Source: Roseicyclus marinus
Lineage (GTDB): Bacteria; Pseudomonadota; Alphaproteobacteria; Rhodobacterales; Rhodobacteraceae
Assembly (NCBI RefSeq): GCF_030163795.1
Contig: NZ_JASJOF010000006.1
Coordinates: 1 to 64,000 of the forward strand
DNA length: 64,000 nucleotides
Direction: 5' to 3'
This document shows, piece after piece, positions 27,876-36,510 of the stretch. The number at the start of each line of letters is the position of its first letter. Positions within the stretch are counted from its first letter, which is position 1. The notes beneath the pieces were generated by a model, which had not been told where the DNA came from, did not search any database, and worked only from the letters and a program-made list of their open reading frames with translations. Position numbers and translations under genes: made by a program.

Positions 27876-29690
27876 CTATTCCACCCACCACACATCGGGC
27901 GACCAGCCGATCCAGTCGCCATAGATCGGGATCGTCTCGGGGAACCGCAGCCGCGCATCATGCGCGATCCGGCTGACCGGGTTGTGCCAGAACGGCACGA
28001 CATAACGCTCCGACGTCAGCACCCGGTCCAGCGCCTGAACGGCGGCCACGTAATCCTCCTGGCTCTCGGAATTGAGCATCCGCGCGATCATAGCCTCGAT
28101 CGCCGGATGGCAGGCCCCCATCAGGTTGCGCGATCCCGTCACCTCGACCATCTCGCAGCCCCAGTAGCTGTATTGCTCGTTGCCGGGCGACAGCGACAGG
28201 CCATAGCGCTCGTAGATCATGTCGAAGTCGAAATTGTCCCGACGCTCCCGGAATTGCGCCGCATCGACCCGCGACACCTCCACCGCGATGCCCAACCGGG
28301 TCAGCGCCTCGGTATAGATGTTCACGATGGCCTCGTTCTCGGACGATCCGGTCTGCAACAGGATGTCGAAGGTAAAGGGCGCGCCCTCGGGCGTCGTCAT
28401 CACCCCGTTCTCGACCGTGTAGCCCGCCTCCTCCAGCAGATCGATCGCAGCCGCGATCCCCGCCCGGTTGCGCTCCGTCCCGTCGGAAACGGGCATCTCG
28501 TAGCCCTCCAGCGCGCCGGGCAGAAGATCCTCGGCAAAGGGTTCCAGGAATTCGGCCACCCGCCCCGTCGCGGGGCCAGGCTCCATCGCGAGAGTCGAAT
28601 TGGCGAAATAAGACGTGATGCGCGGATCGACGCCCCCGTTCAGCGTCTGGTTGATGAATTCCGCCGGAAAGGCCCGGATCATCGCCTCGCGCACCCGCCA
28701 ATCGGCAAAAGCGGGCTTGCGCGTGTTCATGACAAAGCCCGTCATGCCCGAGGGTCTTTGGTGCGGCACTTCCGACAAAACCACCTCGCCCGACCGCACG
28801 CGGGGGAAATCGTAATTCGTGGCCCAGGCCTGCGCCGAGGTTTCGCGCATCATCGACAAGAGCCCCGCGGTAAAGGCCTCCGTCATCGCCGTGCCATCGG
28901 CGAAAAACTCCATCCGCACCTCGTCGATCACGTTCGTGCCCCGCCGGAACGGCAGATCCGCGCCCCAGTAATCGGGGTTGCGCGTCAGCGTGACATAACG
29001 GCCCGCCTCGAAATCGGACACGACATAGGGCGCGCTTGCGATGGGAATGACATCAAGCCCCGATTGCGTGAAATCCCGCCCCTCCCATTGCGCGGCTTGC
29101 AGGATCGGGCGCAGGCCCATGATCATCGCAAGCTCCCTGTCGGGCTCGGCGAAACTGATCCTGACTGACCGCTCGCCCGTGGCCTCGATCCCCGATACCC
29201 GGCTCCAGGCGCCAAGGTAGCGGGGATGGCCGACCGTGCCCAAGGTCTCCATCGACCAGATCACATCGGCGACGGTCACGGGGCTTCCGTCCGAAAACCG
29301 CGCCTCCGGGCGCAGGACAAATTCGACCCAAGAATGGTCAGGGGCCACCTCGACCGATTCGGCCAAAAGCCCGTAAAGCGTGAAAGGCTCGTCCCACGAC
29401 CGCCCAAGCAGCGATTCGTAGCCCAGAAGCCGCAATTGCCACGGCACCGAGCCTTCGCGGATATGCGGATTGAGACTGTCGAAACTGCCCACTTCGCCCG
29501 TCACAACGCGCCCGCCCGTGGGCGCATCGGGGTTTGCATAGGGCAGATGCTGGAAATCGGGCCCGAGCGCGGGCTCCCCATACATTGCGATCCCGTGCAT
29601 CGGCTGCGCGATACCTGCCCCGGCAAACGCCACCGTGAGCGCAAAGACCGCCAAAGCGGCCCGGGCGCGCGGGAAACAATTCCTGTGCAT
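27876..29690 (-). CDS. Peptide-type ABC transporter solute-binding protein (family 5, YejA-like)
   Basis: 604 residues with a Sec signal (AALAVFALTVAFAGAGIAQ). The mature protein has the SBP family 5 layout: HGIAMYGEPALGPDFQHLPYANPDAPTGG (YejA-like opening), GSFDSLNPHI, then WVEFVLRPEARFSDGSPVTVADVIWSME, the classic family-5 signature, and later DMIYERYGLSLSPGNEQ. It would capture oligopeptides or similar solutes in the periplasm. No permease or ATPase genes are adjacent, so its transporter is elsewhere or it is an orphan binding protein. The mRNA probably starts in the 29.69-29.98 kb gap. Confidence 0.9.
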   Translation of the reverse strand: MHRNCFPRARAALAVFALTVAFAGAGIAQPMHGIAMYGEPALGPDFQHLPYANPDAPTGGRVVTGEVGSFDSLNPHIREGSVPWQLRLLGYESLLGRSWDEPFTLYGLLAESVEVAPDHSWVEFVLRPEARFSDGSPVTVADVIWSMETLGTVGHPRYLGAWSRVSGIEATGERSVRISFAEPDRELAMIMGLRPILQAAQWEGRDFTQSGLDVIPIASAPYVVSDFEAGRYVTLTRNPDYWGADLPFRRGTNVIDEVRMEFFADGTAMTEAFTAGLLSMMRETSAQAWATNYDFPRVRSGEVVLSEVPHQRPSGMTGFVMNTRKPAFADWRVREAMIRAFPAEFINQTLNGGVDPRITSYFANSTLAMEPGPATGRVAEFLEPFAEDLLPGALEGYEMPVSDGTERNRAGIAAAIDLLEEAGYTVENGVMTTPEGAPFTFDILLQTGSSENEAIVNIYTEALTRLGIAVEVSRVDAAQFRERRDNFDFDMIYERYGLSLSPGNEQYSYWGCEMVEVTGSRNLMGACHPAIEAMIARMLNSESQEDYVAAVQALDRVLTSERYVVPFWHNPVSRIAHDARLRFPETIPIYGDWIGWSPDVWWVE

Positions 29691-29779
29691 CTGCGAACAA
29701 TCCTCGTTCGATCAAGGGAAACTGGCCCGAGGCTAGCCGCGCGGCCGAACCATTACAAACCCTTCGCTTGGATTTTCGG

Positions 29780-29808
29780 TTGGACAAGGGCCAAGCCATT
29801 GCTTATAC
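29780..29808 (+). promoter_or_regulatory. Sigma70-type promoter in front of a candidate small RNA
   Basis: TTGGAC at 29780-29785, a 17-bp spacer, and TTATAC at 29803-29808. Both hexamers match the consensus at most positions and the spacing is ideal. The nearest plus-strand coding start is about 170 bp downstream, with a strong terminator in between. Confidence 0.6.
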
Positions 29809-29814
29809 AGGGGT

Positions 29815-29890
29815 CACTGCTCGATAGGTTTCTTGCCTGTATGAAACCTGCCTCAATAACTGAACGCCGGCCTCGTGCCGGCGTTTTTTT
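29815..29890 (+). ncRNA. Candidate small RNA (~76 nt) or terminated leader upstream of bdhA
   Basis: From the predicted start near 29815 the transcript would contain a hairpin (AGGTTTC 29826-29832 with GAAACCT 29843-29849), a single-stranded stretch GCCTCAATAACTG, and a strong terminator: AACGCCGGC / GCCGGCGTT stem (29863-29871 and 29877-29885) with loop CTCGT and a run of seven T. No plus-strand gene precedes it, so the terminator does not serve a known gene. Either a free sRNA or an attenuator in the leader of the hydroxybutyrate dehydrogenase gene fits. I do not recognise a known RNA family. Confidence 0.5.
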
Positions 29891-29977
29891 CTTGGGCGGT
29901 TCCGACCCCGCGCCCCTGTTCATCTCGCAGCTGCAGCAATAGGCTGCGCCCCGAGTCGTTATGAGGGGAACAAGACC

Positions 29978-30763
29978 ATGGCCATCACCACCGATCTGTC
30001 CGGCAAGACCGCCGTCATCACCGGGTCCAATTCCGGCATCGGGCTGGGCATCGCCCGCGAATTGGCCAAGGCGGGCGCGCATGTCGTTCTGAATTCCTTC
30101 ACCGACCGCAAGGAAGATCACGCGCTTGCCGCCGAGATCGCCAGCGTCTGCGGGGTCAAGGCGCGCTACATCAAGGCTGACATGTCGAAAGGCGACGACT
30201 GCCGCGCCCTGATCGAAGAGGCCGGCGCTTGCGACATCCTCGTGAACAACGCAGGCATCCAGCATGTGGCGGGCATCGACAAATTCCCGGTCGACAAATG
30301 GGATGCGATCATCGCGATCAACCTGTCCTCCGCCTTCCACACCACGGCGGCCGCCCTGCCCCTGATGCGCGATGCGGGCTGGGGCCGGGTGATCAATATC
30401 GCCTCTGCCCATGGCCTGACGGCGAGCCCCTACAAATCCGCCTATGTCGCGGCCAAGCACGGCATCGTCGGCCTGACCAAGGTGACGGCGCTCGAATGCG
30501 CGGGCCAGCAGATCACCGCCAATGCGATCTGCCCGGGCTATGTCCTGACGCCGCTGGTCGAGGCGCAGATCCCCGACCAGATGAAGACCCATGACATGGA
30601 CCGCGACACCGTGGTGCGCGAGGTGATGCTCGCCCGCCAACCGTCCAAGGAATTCGCCACCGTCGAACAGCTGGGCGGCACCGCCGTCTTTCTCTGTTCC
30701 GATGCGGCAGCCCAGATCACCGGCACGACGATCAGCGTCGATGGCGGCTGGACCGCGCTGTGA
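29978..30763 (+). CDS. bdhA: 3-hydroxybutyrate dehydrogenase (short-chain dehydrogenase)
   Basis: 261 residues, SDR fold: NAD-binding TGSNSGIGLGIA near 16, NNAGIQHVAGIDKFPVDKWDAIIAINLSSAFHT, catalytic Ser...Tyr-x-x-x-Lys (SPYKSAYVAAKHG), and the ending GTTISVDGGWTAL. The NAGIQHV and CPGYVLTPLVEAQIPDQ segments are typical of D-3-hydroxybutyrate dehydrogenases. It interconverts 3-hydroxybutyrate and acetoacetate with NAD, serving polyhydroxybutyrate turnover. It is followed by a patatin-like gene, a pairing I know from other Rhodobacterales. Confidence 0.93.
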   Translation: MAITTDLSGKTAVITGSNSGIGLGIARELAKAGAHVVLNSFTDRKEDHALAAEIASVCGVKARYIKADMSKGDDCRALIEEAGACDILVNNAGIQHVAGIDKFPVDKWDAIIAINLSSAFHTTAAALPLMRDAGWGRVINIASAHGLTASPYKSAYVAAKHGIVGLTKVTALECAGQQITANAICPGYVLTPLVEAQIPDQMKTHDMDRDTVVREVMLARQPSKEFATVEQLGGTAVFLCSDAAAQITGTTISVDGGWTAL

Positions 30764-30777
30764 TCGAGGTCTGATAG

Positions 30778-30846
30778 AGGGGGCTCTGCCCCCGGCACGG
30801 CCCCATGGGGCCGCGCCTCCCCCGGGATATTTTTGAAACAGAGAAG
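30778..30846. repeat. Dispersed intergenic palindrome, copy 3
   Basis: GGGGGCTCTGCCCCC, CGGCACGGCCCC-AT-GGGGCCGCG, CTCCCCCGGGATATTTTTG, then AAACAGAGAAG. The end (ATATTTTTGAAACAGAGAAG) matches copy 1 almost base for base. It lies between bdhA and the patatin gene and could act as a partial terminator. Confidence 0.88.
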
Positions 30847-30859
30847 CTGAGGGCGGGCG

Positions 30860-31891
30860 ATGGCGACGAAGCGGATCAATCTCGCCCTGCAGGGCGGTGG
30901 CGCACATGGCGCCTTCACCTGGGGCGCGCTCGACCGGTTGCTGGATGAGCCGGGGATCGAGATCGCGGGGCTTTCGGGCACCTCGGCGGGCGCGTTGAAC
31001 GGTGCAGCGGTCAAGGCGGGCCTCGTGCAGGGCAGCCGGGCCGCCGCGCAGGACAATCTGCACTGGTTCTGGGAACAGGTCGGCGCGATCACCGATCCCG
31101 CCCTTGCGCCATGGCTCGGCGCCGCCGCCCCCGCCGCGATCAGCGCCGCGATCGAAGCCTCGCTTCCCTTCGCCATCGGCGACGGCATCGGGCGCATGAT
31201 CAGCCCCTATGCCACGGGCCCTTTCTACGCCAACCCGCTGGAACGGATCGTGACGCGCTTTCACTACGACAAGGTCTGCGCGGGCGACGGCCCGATGCTG
31301 GCGATCTGCGCCACCAATGTGCGCAGCGGCAAGATCCGCGTCTTCCAGGGGGCCGAGATCACGCCGCTGTCGCTGATGGCCTCCGCCTGCCTGCCCACGC
31401 TCTTTCGCGCCGTCGAGATCGAGGATCCCGCCACCGGCCGGACCGAGGCCTATTGGGACGGCGGCTATACGGGCAACCCCGCGCTCTTCCCACTCTTCGC
31501 GCCCGATCTGCCCGCCGATATCGTCGTGGTGAACATCAACCCGCTCTGGCGCGACGAGCTTCCGACCAGCGCCCGCGCGATCCAGAACCGCATCAACGAG
31601 ATCAGCTTCAACGCCTCGCTGTTGCGGGAATTGCGCGCCATAGCCTTCGTGCAGCGCCTGATCGACGAGGGCCGGATGGACGAGGGCCGGATGAAACGCG
31701 TCCTCGTCCACATGATCTCGGACGATGACCTGATGCGGAAATTGTCGGTCGCCACCAAGATGGTGCCGGTGCCCGCCGTCCTGCACCAACTTTACGAGGC
31801 CGGCCGCAGCGCAGCCGAGACCTTCCTCGCGAAACATATCGACGCCATCGGCAAAACCGGCAGCGTCGATATGGCCGAAATGTTCGGCTGA
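30860..31891 (+). CDS. Patatin-like phospholipase family protein
   Basis: 343 residues. The oxyanion-hole loop LQGGGAHGAF (11-19) and nucleophile elbow GLSGTSAG with Ser42 are followed by the catalytic aspartate in DGGYTGNP near 200. No signal peptide or membrane span is visible, so it is cytoplasmic or peripheral. Patatins are acyl hydrolases; the link to bdhA suggests lipid or polyhydroxyalkanoate metabolism (inference). Good start: GGGCGGGCG precedes the ATG. Confidence 0.92.
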   Translation: MATKRINLALQGGGAHGAFTWGALDRLLDEPGIEIAGLSGTSAGALNGAAVKAGLVQGSRAAAQDNLHWFWEQVGAITDPALAPWLGAAAPAAISAAIEASLPFAIGDGIGRMISPYATGPFYANPLERIVTRFHYDKVCAGDGPMLAICATNVRSGKIRVFQGAEITPLSLMASACLPTLFRAVEIEDPATGRTEAYWDGGYTGNPALFPLFAPDLPADIVVVNINPLWRDELPTSARAIQNRINEISFNASLLRELRAIAFVQRLIDEGRMDEGRMKRVLVHMISDDDLMRKLSVATKMVPVPAVLHQLYEAGRSAAETFLAKHIDAIGKTGSVDMAEMFG

Positions 31892-31903
31892 CCGCGTCGG
31901 GCG

Positions 31904-32236
31904 TCAGTCGGTGTTGGCGACACCAAGGCTCATGATCGGAGTGCTTTGCACAAGGTCGTAGCCCACGCCGAAAACAGCGCTGTCGAAAATATAGCCGGCA
32001 AAGACATCGACCCCGATATCTTGCGTGGCGAAATAATAGGTCACGCCCGCGCCCAACGTGCTTTCATCGACCTGATCGTTCTCGAGGAACCGGGCCGACA
32101 CACCGAAATTGGGCTGCTGGTTCGCCCCGAAGGTCAAGGTGCCCCCAAGCATGAAGGTCCCATCGGCCAAGGCGGGCGAAACGGAAAGGAACGCAACGCA
32201 AGTTGCGGCAAGGATATGTTTCACGGCACTGCTCAT
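31904..32236 (-). CDS. Small secreted/outer-membrane beta-type protein, unknown function
   Basis: 110 residues from the ATG at 32236 (MSSAVKHILAATCVAFLSVSPALA is a clear Sec signal; the in-frame ATG at 32287 is 51 nt further upstream). The mature part is Gly/aromatic-rich with alternating polarity (TFMLGGTLTFGANQQPNFGVSARFL, LGAGVTYYFATQDIGVDVFAGYIF), suggesting a few beta-strands of a small outer-membrane barrel. I do not recognise the family. It lies between the patatin gene (12 nt, convergent) and the XRE-cupin gene. Confidence 0.68.
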   Translation of the reverse strand: MSSAVKHILAATCVAFLSVSPALADGTFMLGGTLTFGANQQPNFGVSARFLENDQVDESTLGAGVTYYFATQDIGVDVFAGYIFDSAVFGVGYDLVQSTPIMSLGVANTD

Positions 32237-32307
32237 TGTTTGTTGCTTTTCTAGCCGTGATAGTAGCACGCCGAGCGAAAGATACAACCGTTAGCGTGCG
32301 CACCCTA

Positions 32308-32922
32308 TCAGAGCGATGTGACCCACAAGATCACCGCATCATCTTCCGAAAGCGAGATCACGTTATGCCCCATCGAGGCATCGTAATAGGCGCTTTCCCC
32401 ACGCTTGAGATCCACGGGGGCGTAGAATTCGGTCATCAGCCGCACCACGCCGGTCAGAACATAGAGGAATTCCTCCCCGTCATGGCGCACCCAGCCATCG
32501 AATTCCTCGAAACTCCGCGCCCGGATCCGCGCCCGGTAGGGCAGCATCGCCTTGCGCGTCAGGCTGCCGGCCAAAAGCTCGTGTTCATAGGTCGCGGTCG
32601 CATGGGCCTGCCCCTCGCCCTGCCGCGTCACCGCCATGCGCCCGTTCACCCTTGGGTCCGTCGGCGGCGTGAACAGTTGCGGCACCGTGATGCCCAAGCC
32701 CTGCGCCAGCTTTTTCAGCGCCTCGTAGGTGGGCGACATCTGCCCGTTCTCGATCTTGGAGAGCGTGGATCGCGCCAGCCCCGCGTGACTGGCCGCCTGT
32801 TCCAGCGTCCAGTCGCGCGCGCGGCGCAGGTCGCGCACCCGCTGGCCGAGGTCGACAGGCTGGGGCGGGCTTTCCTCGCCGCTTTCCCGGGCAAGGCGGA
32901 TCAGGCTTGGTTCATCCTTCAT
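32308..32922 (-). CDS. XRE-family transcriptional regulator with C-terminal cupin sensor
   Basis: 204 residues from the ATG at 32922. N-terminal HTH_3 domain (about 25-80: LGQRVRDLRRARDWTLEQAASHAGLARSTLSKIENGQMSPTYEALKKLA) and a C-terminal cupin_2 barrel (about 125-200, WVRHDGEEFLYVLTGVVRL...LKRGESAYYDASMGHNV). This layout (PuuR/SutR-like) usually represses nearby catabolic or amino-acid genes with a small ligand bound in the cupin. It is divergent from the acyl-CoA ligase with 67 bp between starts, so that gene and its operon are the likely target (inference). Confidence 0.9.
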   Translation of the reverse strand: MKDEPSLIRLARESGEESPPQPVDLGQRVRDLRRARDWTLEQAASHAGLARSTLSKIENGQMSPTYEALKKLAQGLGITVPQLFTPPTDPRVNGRMAVTRQGEGQAHATATYEHELLAGSLTRKAMLPYRARIRARSFEEFDGWVRHDGEEFLYVLTGVVRLMTEFYAPVDLKRGESAYYDASMGHNVISLSEDDAVILWVTSL

Positions 32923-32989
32923 GGCGCGATGCTCTAGCGCCGCCCCGCGCGCCTTGCAACGGCCCCGTGCCGGGCGTAATCCCGATGCC

Positions 32990-34471
32990 ATGCAGCCCTG
33001 CCCCAGCCCCTACAACCTCGCGCAAGACGTGCTGGCCGCAGGCCGCGCCACGCCCGACAAGATCGCGCTCGCGGTGCTCGGCCCCGCCCGCGCCGACCGT
33101 TGGAGCTTTGCCCACCTCGAACGCGCGGTTCTCGGGCTGGCGGGCGGGCTTTTGGCACAGGGGTTCGCGCCGGGTGACAGGATCCTCCTCCGGCTCGGCA
33201 ACACGCCAGAATTTCCCGTGGCCTTCCTTGGCGCCGTCGCGGCGGGCCTTGTGCCCGTTCCCACCGCCGAGGGGCTGACCCCTCCCGAACTTGACCGACT
33301 GATCCCCCTCATCGCGCCCAAGGCGATCCTCGCCGCGCCCGGCATCGCGCTGCCCCCGGATCCGCCCTGCCCGGTCCTGACCGATCTTGCCGCCCTGATG
33401 GACCACGCGCCGGGCGGCTATGCCACCGGCGATCCCGACCGGCTGGCCTATATCGTCTTCACCTCCGGCTCCTCGGGGCGGCCCAAACCCGTGGCCCATG
33501 CCCACCGCGCGCTGCGGGCCCGCCGCCTGATGTGGGACGGCTGGTATGGCCTGCAATCCACCGACCGGGTGCTTCACGCGGGCGCCTTCAACTGGACCTT
33601 CACGCTCGGCACGGGCCTGCTTGACCCTTGGTCCATCGGGGCGACGGCGCTCATCCCCGCGCCGGGGACCGCTCCCGAAACCCTGCCGCTCCTGCTCAGA
33701 CGCCACGATGCCACGATCCTTGCCGCGGCCCCCGGCATTTTCCGCAAGCTTCTGGCAGGCGACACCGCCCTGCCGCTGCCCAAACTGCGCCACGCGCTCG
33801 CGGCGGGCGAAAAACTGCCCGAGACGTTGCGCGCCCGCTGGCAGGCCGCCACCGGCACCCCGATTTTCGAGGCGCTCGGCATGTCGGAATGCTCCACTTT
33901 CATCTCGGGCAGCCCCGCCCGCCCCGCGCCGCCCGGCACGCTCGGCTATCCCCAACCGGGCCGCCGCATCGCCATCCTGACGCCCGAAGGCACCCCGGTC
34001 GCTCCGGGCAAGATCTGTATCCTCGCCATCCATCGCGGCGATCCGGGCCTGATGCTCGGCTATCTGGGGCAGGATGGCTTCGATCTGCCGCTCACGGGCG
34101 ACTGGTTCCTGACCGGCGATCTGGTCTCCGAGGATCGCGATGGCGCGCTGCACTATCACGGGCGGCGGGACGACCTGATGACCACCGGCGGCTTCCGCAT
34201 CTCGCCGCTCGAGGTGGAAACAGCCTTCCAGGGCGCGCCCGGCCTCGTCGACTGCGCCGCAAGCCCCGTCACCGTCAAATCCGAGACCGATATCATCGCG
34301 CTCGCCCATGTCGGCACCGCGACCGAGGACAGTTTGCGCGCGCTGGCCGAAACCCGCCTCGCCCGCTACAAGCAACCCCGCCTCTACATCGCGCTCCCCG
34401 CCCTGCCCCGCTCGCCCAACGGCAAGCTCGACCGCCGCGCGCTGGCCCGGATCCTGAAGGAAAGCCCATGA
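32990..34471 (+). CDS. AMP-dependent acyl-CoA synthetase/ligase
   Basis: 493 residues from the ATG at 32990. Adenylate-forming motifs: YIVFTSGSSGRPKPVAHAHRAL (P-loop, about 155), EALGMSECSTFI near 305, TGDLVSED near 378, GRRDDLMTTGGFRISPLEVE (hinge and A8) and PNGKLDRRAL with the catalytic lysine near 482. Compact size and the GMSE motif recall benzoate/aryl-CoA ligases, but the acid substrate cannot be assigned. The next gene starts in its stop codon (ATGA). It is likely controlled by the divergent XRE-cupin regulator. Confidence 0.9.
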   Translation: MQPCPSPYNLAQDVLAAGRATPDKIALAVLGPARADRWSFAHLERAVLGLAGGLLAQGFAPGDRILLRLGNTPEFPVAFLGAVAAGLVPVPTAEGLTPPELDRLIPLIAPKAILAAPGIALPPDPPCPVLTDLAALMDHAPGGYATGDPDRLAYIVFTSGSSGRPKPVAHAHRALRARRLMWDGWYGLQSTDRVLHAGAFNWTFTLGTGLLDPWSIGATALIPAPGTAPETLPLLLRRHDATILAAAPGIFRKLLAGDTALPLPKLRHALAAGEKLPETLRARWQAATGTPIFEALGMSECSTFISGSPARPAPPGTLGYPQPGRRIAILTPEGTPVAPGKICILAIHRGDPGLMLGYLGQDGFDLPLTGDWFLTGDLVSEDRDGALHYHGRRDDLMTTGGFRISPLEVETAFQGAPGLVDCAASPVTVKSETDIIALAHVGTATEDSLRALAETRLARYKQPRLYIALPALPRSPNGKLDRRALARILKESP

Positions 34472-35115
34472 TCAAGCTCGACATCCTCTCCGACCCGATC
34501 TGCCCATGGTGCCTGATCGGCTGGACGAACCTCGCCCGCGCGCTCGAGGCGCGGCCCGATCACCCCTTTCTCATCGAATGGCACCCGTTCCAGCTCAACC
34601 CCGACATGCCCAAGGGTGGCATGGACCGCCGCCACTATCTCGAGACGAAATTCGGCGGCAAGGAACGGGCGGTTCAGGCCTATCTGCCCGTCTTGCAACA
34701 TGCTGAACGCGCCGGGATCACGCTCAACCTCGACGCCATCACCCGCACCCCCAATACGCTCGACGCGCACCGCCTCATCCATTGGGCCGGGATCGAGGGG
34801 CGGCAAACCCCCGTTGTCCTCGCGCTCTTCCGCGCCAATTTCGTCGAGGGGCGCGACATCGGCGATGCCGCAACCCTGGCCGAGATCGCCGCGGCCGCGG
34901 GCATGGACCGCGCCATGGTCGAGATGCTGCTTGCCGGCGATGCGGATGCCGCCGATATCGCCGCGCGCGACACCCATGCAAGATCGCGGGGCGTCACCGG
35001 GGTGCCCACCTTCGTCATCGACAACCAGCATGTGCTGACCGGCGCGCAACCGACCGAAACCTGGCTCTCGATCATCGACGAGATCATGGCCCAGCTCCCG
35101 GATCAGGGCGCGTGA
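34468..35115 (+). CDS. DsbA-family oxidoreductase (FrnE/2-hydroxychromene-2-carboxylate isomerase-like)
   Basis: 215 residues from the ATG at 34468, overlapping the ligase stop. Thioredoxin fold with a CPWC motif (Cys12, Cys15) directly in LDILSDPICPWCLIG, an all-helical insert, and the cis-proline region TGVPTFVID near 178. No signal peptide, so it is cytoplasmic, matching FrnE-type proteins. Partner and substrate unknown; coupling with the CoA ligase suggests a shared pathway, possibly thiol or thioester handling (inference). Confidence 0.9.
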   Translation: MIKLDILSDPICPWCLIGWTNLARALEARPDHPFLIEWHPFQLNPDMPKGGMDRRHYLETKFGGKERAVQAYLPVLQHAERAGITLNLDAITRTPNTLDAHRLIHWAGIEGRQTPVVLALFRANFVEGRDIGDAATLAEIAAAAGMDRAMVEMLLAGDADAADIAARDTHARSRGVTGVPTFVIDNQHVLTGAQPTETWLSIIDEIMAQLPDQGA

Positions 35116-35121
35116 ACATGG

Positions 35122-35143
35122 CTTCATCTTCCCTCAAATACGG
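35122..35143. repeat. Half copy of the dispersed intergenic element (inverted)
   Basis: CTTCATCTTCCCTCAAATACGG follows the DsbA-like gene stop by 6 bp and matches the half copy at 16628 at 20 of 22 positions. Confidence 0.5.
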
Positions 35144-35173
35144 ATGGCCCGACGCCGGCCGCGCGCGCGCCGC

Positions 35174-36388
35174 ATGATGGACAAGACCGCCCCCATCCCC
35201 CGCCTCTCGCGCGGCGAATTCATCGCGCTCATGGGCATGATCTTCGCAACCGTTGCCTTTTCCATCGACGCGATGCTGCCCGCGCTCCCCCAGATCGCGG
35301 AGGCGCTCACGCCCGCCGATCCCAATCTCGCGCAACTTGTCCTGACCAGCTTCGTCCTTGGCCTCGGCATCGGCACGCTTTTCACCGGGCCTTTGTCCGA
35401 CAGTTTCGGGCGCAAGCCCGTGATCCTCGCAGGTGCCGCGCTCTATGTCCTTGGCGCGATCCTCGCCTTCACCGCCTCCTCGCTCGAATGGCTTCTGGCC
35501 GCGCGCCTCTTGCAGGGCTTGGGCGCGGCAGGCCCGCGCGTCGTGGCGACCGCCATCATCCGCGACCTCTATTCCGGCCGCCAGATGGCCCAGATCGTCA
35601 GCTTCGCCATGCTGATTTTCACCATCTTTCCCGCCGTGGCCCCGATGATCGGGGCCGCGATCATCTGGGGCTTCGGCTGGCGGGCGATCTTTCTCGCCTT
35701 CCTCGTCTTTTCGGCCATCTCGGTCGGCTGGCTCCTGATCCGCCAGCCCGAAACGCTGCCGCCGCCCGCGCGGCGCCCGTTTCACGTCACGCCGCTTCTG
35801 GCGGCGTTGCGCGAGACGCTCAGCCTGCGCCAGATGCAGCTTTCCATCCTCGTGCAGACGCTGGTTTTCGGCACGCTCTTCGGCACGATCTCCTCGATCC
35901 AGCCGATTTTCGAAACCGTCTTCGACCGCGCGGGCAGTTTCCCTTTCTGGTTCGCGCTGATCGCGGCTGCCGCGGCCCCCGCCGCGCCGATCAACGGGAT
36001 GCTGGTCGTCCGCCTCGGGATGCGCCCGCTGGTGCGCCGCGCGCTTCTGGGACAGATGCTCGCCTCGGGGGTGGTCGCCGTGGTCCTTGCCTTTGCCTTG
36101 TCGGATCAGGCGGCATTCTGGGTCTTTTTCGCATGGTCGTGCAGCGTCTTCGCGCTGGCGGGCTTCACCATCGGCAATCTCAACGCGCTGGCGCTCGAAC
36201 CGCTTGGCCATGTCGCCGGGATGGCGGCCTCCGTCATGGGGGCGCTGGCGACCGTTGGGGGTGCTGTTCTCGGCGCGATCATCGGGCAGTTTTTCGACGG
36301 CACGCCCCTACCCCTGATCTTGTCGGCCGCCGTGCTCTCGGGGCTCGGCGCGCTGGTCATGATCTGGATGCCGCGCGACCGGGGCTGA
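35174..36388 (+). CDS. MFS multidrug efflux transporter, Bcr/CflA-like
   Basis: 404 residues from ATG 35174 (a second ATG follows directly at 35177). Twelve hydrophobic segments are expected; visible are FIALMGMIFATVAFSIDAMLPALPQIA (TM1 with the acidic residue typical of DHA1 drug/proton antiporters), LTSFVLGLGIGTLFTGPLSDSFGRKPVIL (motif A loop GPLSDSFGRKP) and RLLQGLGAAGPRVV (motif B/C region). Bcr/CflA family members export drugs or small metabolites using the proton gradient. Third gene of the ligase/DsbA-like run (58 nt gap). Confidence 0.92.
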   Translation: MMDKTAPIPRLSRGEFIALMGMIFATVAFSIDAMLPALPQIAEALTPADPNLAQLVLTSFVLGLGIGTLFTGPLSDSFGRKPVILAGAALYVLGAILAFTASSLEWLLAARLLQGLGAAGPRVVATAIIRDLYSGRQMAQIVSFAMLIFTIFPAVAPMIGAAIIWGFGWRAIFLAFLVFSAISVGWLLIRQPETLPPPARRPFHVTPLLAALRETLSLRQMQLSILVQTLVFGTLFGTISSIQPIFETVFDRAGSFPFWFALIAAAAAPAAPINGMLVVRLGMRPLVRRALLGQMLASGVVAVVLAFALSDQAAFWVFFAWSCSVFALAGFTIGNLNALALEPLGHVAGMAASVMGALATVGGAVLGAIIGQFFDGTPLPLILSAAVLSGLGALVMIWMPRDRG

Positions 36389-36510
36389 GGCTTTCTTGCC
36401 GAAAGATGAACGGTTAACTTTATGGGTAAGCTGCAGGTCACAATCGGGCCGAAACCTTAACCTTTCCGCAACCTGTCCGAACGGCAATTAACCATGCCGC
36501 ACGGGCCGCG

